Shown here: positions 1 to 5,336 of the stretch, in pieces | Layout of the letters: every line of letters starts with the position of its first letter | How positions within the stretch are numbered: the stretch's first letter is position 1 | NCBI GenBank assembly: GCA_019348305.1 | Contig: JAHWJQ010000107.1 | Coordinates: forward strand, 1 to 7,158 | Direction of reading: 5' to 3' | DNA: 7,158 nucleotides | DNA from: Actinomycetota bacterium | Lineage (GTDB): Bacteria > Actinomycetota > Acidimicrobiia > Acidimicrobiales > CADCTF01 | The notes under the pieces: model-generated | Databases searched by the model: none | Seen by the model: the letters and a program-made list of their open reading frames with translations, nothing else | What the model was told of the DNA's origin: nothing | Translations under genes and position numbers: made by a program

Positions 1-1
1 T

Positions 2-316
2 CCGCGGATCGTCGAGTACATCGCCCGCGACGGCCGGCTCGAGACGTTCTACGGCCACGTGCTGCCGCTGCTGGACTTCCTGCTGCCCCAGTACGTCGCC
101 GAGGGCAAGGCGCATCTCGTCGTCGCCGTCGGGTGCACGGGCGGCCGGCACCGGTCCGTCGCGATCGCCGAGCACCTGGCCGCCCACTACGGCGGGGGCG
201 GCCCGTACCTCGTCGAGGCGGGCGTAGGCCCTGTCGATGTGCGCCTGCTCTCGCTGGATGTCGGGATGGGCCGCCATGAGGGAGTCGACAAGATTAGCGC
301 CGGGAAAGCCGCTTGA
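2..316 (+). CDS. rapZ: RapZ/YvcJ-family nucleotide-binding protein, C-terminal fragment running into foreign sequence
   Basis: RapZ (YvcJ) proteins are cytoplasmic P-loop proteins. In E. coli RapZ is an RNase adapter controlling amino-sugar synthesis; in actinobacteria the gene usually sits next to whiA. Only the C-terminal domain is present and the frame is open at the left edge. The diagnostic motif VGCTGGRHRS lies at 128-157 and is followed by VAIAEHLAAHY. Family members normally end 10-25 residues later with a stretch resembling VxVRHRD. Here that ending is missing: after about position 195 the frame reads GGGGPYLVEAG and continues for some 35 unrelated residues to a TGA at 314-316. The opposite strand of that tail codes for something else (see the 205-277 entry), so the native C-terminus appears to be cut off by a junction. 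The family call is firm; the last third of the reading frame is probably not RapZ. Confidence 0.85.
   Translation, partial: PRIVEYIARDGRLETFYGHVLPLLDFLLPQYVAEGKAHLVVAVGCTGGRHRSVAIAEHLAAHYGGGGPYLVEAGVGPVDVRLLSLDVGMGRHEGVDKISAGKAA
205..277 (-). pseudogene. Possible N-terminal fragment of a HelD-like (UvrD/Rep-type) helicase
   Basis: Read on the minus strand from an ATG at 277-275, the sequence begins MAAHPDIQREQAHIDRAYA and continues RLDEVRAA. This resembles the N-terminal coiled-coil start of actinobacterial HelD/HelR-type ATPases, which remove stalled RNA polymerase and often begin with a pattern like (E)QAxxDRxYxRLDxxR. The resemblance stops near position 200, where the plus strand becomes clear RapZ. 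Only about 24 codons remain, so this would be a gene start diverging from hemE and cut off at the junction. On the minus strand TAATCT (plus 291-296) fits a -10 box about 14 bases before the ATG, consistent with a very short leader. The match is from memory of the family and is short; it could be chance. Confidence 0.45.
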
Positions 317-356
317 TGCCGCGTTGGGAGGGGCCAGCGACCACAATCGAACGGCC
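278..356. promoter_or_regulatory. Probable divergent promoter region upstream of hemE
   Basis: This 79-base gap separates the minus-strand ATG at 277 from the hemE ATG at 357. On the plus strand CACAAT at 342-347 is a passable -10 box that would place transcription start within a few bases of the hemE ATG, that is, a nearly leaderless mRNA as is common in actinobacteria. No well-spaced -35 box is seen: TTGATG at 313-318 is too far and TTGGGA at 324-329 too close. On the minus strand TAATCT (plus 291-296) could serve the divergent gene. GGAGGGG at 327-333 is about 23 bases from the hemE start, too far for a ribosome-binding site. These are weak pattern matches only. Confidence 0.3.
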
Positions 357-1388
357 ATGTCGACCTCCCCGCCCTCGGCCTTCCTCCGGGCCTGCCGCGG
401 CCAGCCGGCCGAGCGCGTCCCGGTCTGGTTCATGCGCCAGGCCGGCCGGTCGCTGCCCGAGTACCGGGCCCGCAAGGGCGACACCAACATCTTGCAAGCC
501 ATCGCCCAGCCCGACCTGGCCGCCGAGCTGACCCTCCAGCCCGTGCGCCGCTACGGCGTCGACGCGGCCATCCTCTACAGCGACATCGTGGTGCCGGTGC
601 ACGCGGTGGGCTTCGGAGTCGACATCGTGGCCGGGACCGGTCCCGTCGTCGCCCAGCCCTTCGCCTCGGCCCAGGACCTGGGACGGCTGCGGGCGCTGGA
701 GCCCGACGCCGACATCCCCTACGTGCTGGAAACGGTGCGGATCCTGGTGAAGGAGCTCGAGGTGCCCCTCATCGGCTTCGCCGGCGCCCCCTTCACCGTC
801 GCCAGCTACCTCATCGAAGGGCGGCCCTCGCGCGACTACGTGAGGACCCGCCGGTTGCTGTGGGCCGACCCGCCCCTGTTCGCCGCCCTGCTCGACCGGC
901 TGGCCGACCTGGCGCTGGCGTCGCTGCGGGCCCAGGTGGAAGCAGGCGCCGCCGCCGTCCAACTGTTCGACTCCTGGGCGGGTGCGCTCGAGCCGGCGGA
1001 CTACCGCGCCGCCGTCCTGCCCTCGGTGGGCAAGATCTTGAGCGGTCTCGCCGACCTCGGCGTCCCCCGCATCGTCTCGGGGGTGGGCAGCGCCGGCCTC
1101 CTTGCCCAATGGGCCGAAGCAGGCGCCGACGTGGTGAGCGTGGACTCCTCGATCTCCCTCGACGAGGCCCGCCGGCGGGTGGGGCCGGGCGTGGCGGTGC
1201 AGGGCAACCTCGACCCGTGGGCCGTGGCCCTGGCCCCGTGGGAGGTGGTGGAGGCCAAGACCCGGGCCGTGCTCGAGGCCAACGGCGGGCGGCCCGGCCA
1301 CGTGTTCAACCTGGCCCACGGCGTACGCCCGGAGACCCGGCCCGGGGTGCTGCAGCGGGTCGTGGAGCTCGTGCACGCCGGTGGATGA
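357..1388 (+). CDS. hemE: Uroporphyrinogen decarboxylase (HemE)
   Basis: HemE is a cytoplasmic, cofactor-free enzyme that removes four carboxyl groups from uroporphyrinogen III to give coproporphyrinogen III. From ATG 357 it is 343 residues, normal for the family. The N-terminal signature PVWFMRQAGRSLPEY (residues 22-36) carries the substrate-binding arginines R27 and R31. The catalytic aspartate is D76 in ILYSDIV. The second signature GFAGAPFTVASYLIEG begins at residue 140, and the C-terminal LAHGV contains the conserved H321. The frame stays open upstream to 237, but family similarity begins at the ATG at 357 and earlier codons look non-coding. No clear ribosome-binding site precedes it, so a leaderless transcript is possible. 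The stop overlaps the ferrochelatase start as ATGA, implying translational coupling and one operon with cpfC and cgoX. Confidence 0.97.
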   Translation: MSTSPPSAFLRACRGQPAERVPVWFMRQAGRSLPEYRARKGDTNILQAIAQPDLAAELTLQPVRRYGVDAAILYSDIVVPVHAVGFGVDIVAGTGPVVAQPFASAQDLGRLRALEPDADIPYVLETVRILVKELEVPLIGFAGAPFTVASYLIEGRPSRDYVRTRRLLWADPPLFAALLDRLADLALASLRAQVEAGAAAVQLFDSWAGALEPADYRAAVLPSVGKILSGLADLGVPRIVSGVGSAGLLAQWAEAGADVVSVDSSISLDEARRRVGPGVAVQGNLDPWAVALAPWEVVEAKTRAVLEANGGRPGHVFNLAHGVRPETRPGVLQRVVELVHAGG

Positions 1389-2326
1389 ACGGCGTGGGTG
1401 AACTGGCCCGGGGCGCCCTCGTCATGGCCTACGGCACCCCCGAGCGCCCCGAGGACCTGGGGGCGTACTACACCGACATCCGCCGGGGGCGCCCGCCCAG
1501 CCCCGAGCAGCTGGCCGACCTGCGGCGTCGCTACGATGCCATCGGCGGGCTCTCTCCGCTGGCCGAGCGCACCCGCGCCCAGGTCGAGGGCCTGCAGCGG
1601 GTGCTCGACGGGCGCCGCCCTGGGGGGTGGCGGGTGGCACTGGGCCTCAAGCACTCCTCCCCCACCATCGAAGAGGGCGTCACCACCCTCCGCTCGGCTG
1701 GCGTGCAGGAGGCCGCCTTCCTCGTCCTCGCCCCCCACTACTCGGCGGTGTCGGTGGGCCAGTACCACGAGCGGGCCCAGCGGGCGTGGGCGGCGCCGGC
1801 CCGACTGGTAGGCGCCTGGTACGACGCGCCGGGGTTGATCGCGCTGCTGGCCGAGCGCACCCGCGCCGCCCTGGCGCGCCTGCCGGCGGGGATGAGGACC
1901 GAGGTGGTCGTGACCGCGCACAGCCTGCCGCAGCGGGCGGCCGGGCTCGACCAGCCCAGCTACCCGGACCAGCTCCACCAGACCGCCGCCCTCCTCGCGG
2001 CAGCGGCCGGGCTGGCGTCGTGGCGGGTGGCATGGCAGAGCGCGGGCCGCACCCCCGAGCCGTGGCTCGGCCCGGACATCTTGGAGGTCATCCGCGGGCT
2101 GCCGGGCGAGGGCTTCGATGCGGTGGTGGTGTGCCCGGCCGGCTTCACCGCCGACCACCTGGAGGTGCTCTACGACATCGACGTCGAGGCCCGAGCGGTG
2201 GCCGAGGCGGCGGGGCTGCGGCTGGAGCGCACGGCCTCGCTCAACGACGACCCCCGTTTCCTGGAGCTCCTGGCCGACCTGGTGGCCGACTGCGGCGTGC
2301 CCCCCGGGGGCCGGTCAGGCCGGTGA
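1385..2326 (+). CDS. cpfC: Coproporphyrin III ferrochelatase (CpfC/HemH)
   Basis: This cytoplasmic or membrane-peripheral enzyme inserts Fe(2+) into the macrocycle; in Gram-positive lineages the substrate is coproporphyrin III. From ATG 1385 it is 313 residues, close to the Bacillus enzyme and without a long C-terminal extension. The N-terminus LVMAYGTPERPEDL is of the Bacillus HemH type, with Y16 at the position of the metal-ligand tyrosine typical of coproporphyrin ferrochelatases. YYTDIRRGRPP and IGGLSPL follow. The catalytic histidine is H179 in TAHSLP, and the conserved acidic residue is E260 in DHLEVLYDID. Only two cysteines are visible (C250, C303), so the [2Fe-2S] cluster found in some actinobacterial homologues is probably absent. 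Its start overlaps the hemE stop (ATGA) and its stop overlaps the cgoX start (GTGA). An in-frame GTG at 1394 is a less likely start. Confidence 0.95.
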   Translation: MNGVGELARGALVMAYGTPERPEDLGAYYTDIRRGRPPSPEQLADLRRRYDAIGGLSPLAERTRAQVEGLQRVLDGRRPGGWRVALGLKHSSPTIEEGVTTLRSAGVQEAAFLVLAPHYSAVSVGQYHERAQRAWAAPARLVGAWYDAPGLIALLAERTRAALARLPAGMRTEVVVTAHSLPQRAAGLDQPSYPDQLHQTAALLAAAAGLASWRVAWQSAGRTPEPWLGPDILEVIRGLPGEGFDAVVVCPAGFTADHLEVLYDIDVEARAVAEAAGLRLERTASLNDDPRFLELLADLVADCGVPPGGRSGR

Positions 2327-3717
2327 CGACCAGGCCCGTCGCGACCCCGCGGGCGGTGGTGGTGGGTGGCGGCATCAGCGGGCTGGCCGGCGCCCACCGG
2401 CTGGCCCTCGCCGGCCACGAGGTGACCGTGCTCGAAGCGGGGCCCCGGATGGGGGGCAAGATCCTCACCACCCGCTTCGCCGGCCGCCCCGTCGATGAGG
2501 GGGCCGACGCCTTCCTCACCCGGATGCCCCACGCCCTCGACCTGTGCCGCCAGCTCGGCCTGGACGACCGGCTGGTGAGCCCGGCCACCTCCGAGGCGGC
2601 GCTGTGGCTCGACGGCAAGCTGCGGCCCCTGCCGGCAGGGCTCTTCCTGGGCGCCCCGGTCGAGCTCGGCCCTCTGGCCCGCAGCGGCATCCTGTCGCCG
2701 TGGGGCGTGGCCCGGGCCGGCATCGAGCCGTGGTTGCCGGGACGGCCGCTCGAGCGCGACGTCAGCGTGGGCGGGCTCGTCCGTCGCCGCTACGGCGCCG
2801 AGGTGCACGAGCGCCTCGTCGACCCGTTGCTGGGAGGGATCAACGCCGGCCGCAGCGAGCGCCTGAGCGTCGAGGTGGCGGCGCCGGCGTTGGCCGCCGC
2901 GGCCCGGCGGTCGGCCAGCGTGATGCGGGGACTGCGGGCCGACGCCGCCACCCGGCCGAGGGGACAACCTTCGCCTTTCGCGGCGCCGGCCGGCGGGATG
3001 GGAGAGCTGGTCGAAGCACTAGCGCAGGCAGTGTCGAGCCTCGGCGCCCAGCTCCGCCTTTCCACCCCGGTGCGGGGCATCGAGCGGGTGGCGGGCGGCT
3101 ACCTGGTGCGGGCCGACGGCGAGTCGCTGATGGCCGAGCGGGTCCTGGTGGCGGTCCCCTCCTTCGTCGCCTCGGGGCTGTTGGCCCCGCTCAGCCCGGC
3201 CGCCGGCCAACTGCTGGCGCCGCTGCAGTACGTCTCGGTTGCCGTGGTGAGCCTCGCCTACCCGGCCCCGCACCTGTCGCCCAAGCCAACCGGCAGCGGC
3301 TTCCTCGTCCCCCGCAACCAGGGGCGGCTGGTCACCGCCTGTTCGGTGTTCTCCAACAAGTGGCCGGGCGACGGCGCCGGGGACTGGGTGGTGCTGCGAG
3401 CGTCGGTGGGCCGCGACGGCGACCAGCGGGCACTGGCCCTCGGCGACGTCGAGCTGACCGAGCGGGTGGAGGCCGAGGTGGGGGAGGCGCTCGCGCTGTC
3501 GGGCGCTCCGGCAGCGGTGCGGGTGTCGCGCTGGCCGCGCGCGTTCCCACAGTTCCCCCCCGGGCACCTCGTACGCCAGGCCGAGGCGGTGGCGGCGCTG
3601 GCCGCCGACGCACCGGGCGTGGCCTTGGCCGGCGCCTACCTGCGGGGAGTGGGCATCGCCACCTGCATCGCCGGCGCCCAGGCCGCCGCCGATCAGCTGA
3701 GCGGCCTCCCCGGCTGA
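2323..3717 (+). CDS. cgoX: Coproporphyrinogen III oxidase (CgoX/HemY), FAD-dependent
   Basis: CgoX/HemY is an FAD flavoprotein of the protoporphyrinogen-oxidase-like amine oxidase family. With a CpfC-type ferrochelatase it is expected to oxidise coproporphyrinogen III to coproporphyrin III using oxygen. From GTG 2323 it has 464 residues, usual for the family. The N-terminal dinucleotide fold is AVVVGGGISGLAGA (glycines at residues 15-17 and 20), followed by VTVLEAGPRMGGK, where the glutamate binds the FAD ribose. Mid-protein motifs include DPLLGGINAG and AGGMGELVEAL. The C-terminal FAD-binding segment is AGAYLRGVGIATCIAGAQ. The start is set by the GTGA overlap with the cpfC stop and a G-rich stretch about 12 bases upstream. 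It is the last gene of the haem operon and is followed by a hairpin at 3745-3785. No ChdC/HemQ gene follows. Confidence 0.95.
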   Translation: MTTRPVATPRAVVVGGGISGLAGAHRLALAGHEVTVLEAGPRMGGKILTTRFAGRPVDEGADAFLTRMPHALDLCRQLGLDDRLVSPATSEAALWLDGKLRPLPAGLFLGAPVELGPLARSGILSPWGVARAGIEPWLPGRPLERDVSVGGLVRRRYGAEVHERLVDPLLGGINAGRSERLSVEVAAPALAAAARRSASVMRGLRADAATRPRGQPSPFAAPAGGMGELVEALAQAVSSLGAQLRLSTPVRGIERVAGGYLVRADGESLMAERVLVAVPSFVASGLLAPLSPAAGQLLAPLQYVSVAVVSLAYPAPHLSPKPTGSGFLVPRNQGRLVTACSVFSNKWPGDGAGDWVVLRASVGRDGDQRALALGDVELTERVEAEVGEALALSGAPAAVRVSRWPRAFPQFPPGHLVRQAEAVAALAADAPGVALAGAYLRGVGIATCIAGAQAAADQLSGLPG

Positions 3718-3744
3718 GCAACAGAGCGGGGCGATGACAAAAAG

Positions 3745-3785
3745 GTCCCTGCAGGGAGGCCGGCGGGATGCCGCCCTGCAGGGAC
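3745..3785. terminator. Strong hairpin after the haem operon, putative terminator
   Basis: The arms GTCCCTGCAGGG (3745-3756) and CCCTGCAGGGAC (3774-3785) are perfectly complementary over 12 bp, with a 17-base loop that contains a further CGGC/GCCG pairing. It begins 27 bases after the cgoX stop, a good place for a terminator. No T-run follows it on the plus strand (GCTTGTCC follows). On the minus strand it is followed by CCTTTTT, so by sequence it looks more like an intrinsic terminator for minus-strand transcription. High-GC actinobacteria can use U-poor hairpins, so plus-strand termination is still plausible. Each arm contains the 10-bp palindrome CCCTGCAGGG, so operator sites are an alternative. 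Confidence 0.55.
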
Positions 3786-3801
3786 GCTTGTCCGGACGAG
3801 C
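3786..3801. repeat. Short dyad adjoining the post-cgoX hairpin
   Basis: GCTTGTCCGGACGAGC is a 16-base inverted repeat, perfect except for one T/G pair, placed immediately after the larger hairpin. It could extend a tandem terminator structure or be a protein-binding site. Nothing else in the sequence decides between these. Confidence 0.45.
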
Positions 3802-3939
3802 AGGCCTCGGCGGGAAGGCGCTGGCTCGTCCAGGAAGTGGCTTGGTTGTGCCCCTGCAGACGCCGCCCCAAACCGAAAAACTTCGACCAGCCTCGGACGC
3901 GGCCCACGAGCAGCAGAACGACCAGGATGATGGCTTGCC

Positions 3940-4911
3940 GTGACCACCGAGCCCTTCCCCTCGCGACTCGTGCCGATGCTGGCCTCGGCGGCGGCCGCCC
4001 TCCCCTCCGACGACGAGGAATGGGGCTACGAGCTCAAGTGGGACGGGGTGCGGGCCGTGGCCTACCTCCGCGATGGCAGCCTCCACCTCGAGAGCCGCAA
4101 CCTGAACGACATCACGGCCAGGTATCCAGAGCTGCACGGCCTGGCCGGCGCCTGCCCGGGCCACGACATGGTGCTCGACGGCGAGGTGGTGGCCTTCGAC
4201 GAACAGGGGCGACCCAGCTTCAGCCTCCTGCAGACAAGGATGCACGTGACGGGCGAGCGGGACGTGGCCAGCCGCGTCGGCCGGTGCCCCCTCGGGTACC
4301 TGATCTTCGACCTGCTCCACCTCGACGGCTGCTCCACGCGAGACCTGCCGTGGCAGGACCGGCGCCGCCTCCTGGACGACCTCGAGCTCGCCGGTCCGGG
4401 CTGGCAGACGCCGGCCGCCCATCTCGGCTCCGGCACGGCCGTGCTCGAAGCGAGCCGCAGCGGCGGGCTAGAGGGCGTGGTCGCCAAGCGCGTTTCGTCG
4501 CTCTACCTCCCGGGCCGGCGCAGCCGCGACTGGCTCAAGGTGAAGAACACCTCCCGCCAGGAGGTCGTCGTCGGGGGCTGGCTGGCGGGAGCAGGCAACC
4601 GTACGGGTCGCATCGGCGCCCTCCTGGCCGGCTACCACGACGACGCGGGGGCCCTGCGCTTCGCGGGGAAGGTGGGGACCGGGTTCACCGACGCCGAGTT
4701 GACCCGACTAGCGGGACTGTTCGCGCCCCTCGCCCGCCCCACCAGCCCCTTTGCCGACAAGGTCCCCTACCGCCAGGCCCAGTTCTTGGAGCCGTGCCTG
4801 GTAGCCGAGGTCGAGTTCAGCGAATGGACCCACAACGGCACGCTCCGCCACCCCTCCTACAAGGGGCTGCGGGACGACAAGCCGGCCACCGAGGTGCGCC
4901 GGGAGGCATGA
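3940..4911 (+). CDS. ATP-dependent DNA ligase, stand-alone LigD-ligase-domain type
   Basis: This protein seals nicks in DNA through an enzyme-AMP intermediate. Its 323 residues comprise a nucleotidyltransferase domain (about 1-205) and an OB-fold domain (about 205-315). Visible motifs: I, ELKWDGVRA with the adenylated lysine K33; Ia, ESRN with R53; III, LDGEVVAFD with E82; IIIa, YLIFDLLHLDG around F123; IV, EGVVAKR with E178 and K183; V, WLKVKN with K200 and K202. The OB part has GRIGALLAGY and ends WTHNGTLRHPSYKG, typical of the ligase domain of LigD and of small LigC-like enzymes. There is no fused polymerase or phosphoesterase domain and no ku gene in the window. GTG 3940 is the only upstream start: the codon three positions earlier in the frame region (3928-3930) is a stop. 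An internal ATG at 3973-3975 would remove the N-terminal strand. A role in end joining or backup repair is inferred. Confidence 0.93.
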   Translation: MTTEPFPSRLVPMLASAAAALPSDDEEWGYELKWDGVRAVAYLRDGSLHLESRNLNDITARYPELHGLAGACPGHDMVLDGEVVAFDEQGRPSFSLLQTRMHVTGERDVASRVGRCPLGYLIFDLLHLDGCSTRDLPWQDRRRLLDDLELAGPGWQTPAAHLGSGTAVLEASRSGGLEGVVAKRVSSLYLPGRRSRDWLKVKNTSRQEVVVGGWLAGAGNRTGRIGALLAGYHDDAGALRFAGKVGTGFTDAELTRLAGLFAPLARPTSPFADKVPYRQAQFLEPCLVAEVEFSEWTHNGTLRHPSYKGLRDDKPATEVRREA

Positions 4912-4925
4912 CCCGTGGCGTCCTA

Positions 4926-4945
4926 CTGTCGGACTAGTCCGGCAG
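4926..4945. repeat. 20-bp inverted repeat after the ligase gene, terminator or operator
   Basis: CTGTCGGA and TCCGGCAG form an 8-bp stem (one T/G pair) around CTAG; the core CGGACTAGTCCG is a perfect 12-bp palindrome. It starts 14 bases after the ligase stop. There is no T-run after it, so it could be a weak terminator or a binding site upstream of the bldC-like gene. The rest of this 104-base gap contains CCGGAACCGG at 4951-4960 and an AT-richer stretch (about 4961-4995) that probably holds the promoter of the bldC-like gene; I cannot define its boxes with confidence. Confidence 0.45.
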
Positions 4946-5015
4946 GTTGGCCGGAACCGGAAGATAGTGACATCGAATCATCGTCTTCTCAGTTCAGACT
5001 GCCGAATGACACTGC

Positions 5016-5255
5016 GTGCCCACTACCCGCGAAGAACTGCTCCAGGAGCTGTTCGGCAGTGACGGCGTCCCGCCGATGCTGGCCGGACGCCTCCTGCGCA
5101 CCCGCGAGGTGGCACGGCTGTTCCAGGTGTCGGAACGTACGGTGGCCGAGTGGGCCCGGCGGGGCCGCATCCCGTCGGTGCGCACGCCCGGCGGGCACCG
5201 GCTGTACCCGGCCGACCAGATCCGGCAGATCCTGACCGGCTCGGACCCGGACTGA
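5016..5255 (+). CDS. BldC-like MerR/excisionase-type helix-turn-helix protein
   Basis: A 79-residue DNA-binding protein with one winged helix-turn-helix domain. LLRTREVARLFQVSERTVAE (about residues 28-47) forms the two HTH helices, followed by WARRGRIPSVRTPGGHRLY (the wing with the conserved GGHRxY) and a final helix ADQIRQIL. This is the layout of Streptomyces BldC, a small developmental regulator that binds DNA as head-to-tail oligomers on direct repeats and lacks the effector and dimerisation domains of true MerR proteins. The extra N-terminal stretch (about 25 residues) is slightly longer than in BldC. GTG 5016 is the only full-length start because an in-frame TGA lies at 5007-5009. Excisionases share the fold, but no phage or integrase genes are near, so a chromosomal regulator is more likely. 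Its targets are unknown. Confidence 0.85.
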   Translation: MPTTREELLQELFGSDGVPPMLAGRLLRTREVARLFQVSERTVAEWARRGRIPSVRTPGGHRLYPADQIRQILTGSDPD

Positions 5256-5264
5256 CGCCGGGCG

Positions 5265-5288
5265 GGAGGGCTGGAAGGATGCCCCCCC
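5265..5288 (+). promoter_or_regulatory. Ribosome-binding site, ATG and C7 tract at the likely original lnt start
   Basis: GGAGGG at 5265-5270 lies 8 bases before an ATG at 5279-5281, an excellent start signal. The ATG is followed by seven C residues (5282-5288). As written, this ATG is in a different frame from Lnt. With six C residues it would read MPPIETAAVAGETPRRRGRV and continue directly into the Lnt frame at 5337. The strong start signal without a gene in its own frame is the evidence for a frameshift or sequencing error in the C tract. Confidence 0.55.
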
Positions 5289-5336
5289 ATCGAAACCGCA
5301 GCCGTTGCAGGAGAGACGCCGCGCCGGCGGGGCCGG

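Larger units (their letters stand above)
3718..3939. other. Intergenic region between cgoX and the ligase gene
   Basis: This 222-base stretch has no recognisable gene. It holds the hairpin at 3745-3785, an adjoining dyad at 3786-3801 and a partial third palindrome at 3852-3859. A plus-strand frame from ATG 3734 to TGA 3943 (69 codons) overlaps the ligase GTG as GTGA, but its peptide is low-complexity, resembles no family I know and starts inside the hairpin region, so I do not call it a gene. The second half (about 3860-3939) is less GC-rich in places (AAACCGAAAAACTTCGAC around 3870-3887) and is the likely location of the ligase promoter, though no clear -35/-10 pair is seen. Confidence 0.6.

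Noticed and set aside
2301..2310. CCCCCGGGGG palindrome near the end of cpfC
   Set aside because: It lies inside coding sequence and is expected from Pro-Gly codons at this GC; its G-run may simply serve as the ribosome-binding site for cgoX.
294..2967. Long minus-strand open frames opposite hemE, cpfC and cgoX (for example 294-1376, 1001-2158, 2170-2967)
   Set aside because: They are mirror frames of well-supported genes, a normal by-product of very high GC at third codon positions. Their peptides are rich in G, H, R and Q and match no family.
3850..3940. Minus-strand hydrophobic stretch reading IILVVLLLVGRVRGW, then SKFFGLGRRLQG, reminiscent of TatA
   Set aside because: It has a TatA-like hydrophobic helix plus amphipathic segment, but the helix has no start codon before it, the frame runs without a stop through the hairpin into the antisense of cgoX, and the TatA-specific residues after the helix are not convincing.
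3768..4937. 389-codon plus-strand frame overlapping the ligase
   Set aside because: It lies in another frame of a gene with all ligase motifs; the peptide is Arg/Pro/Gly-rich with no recognisable domain.
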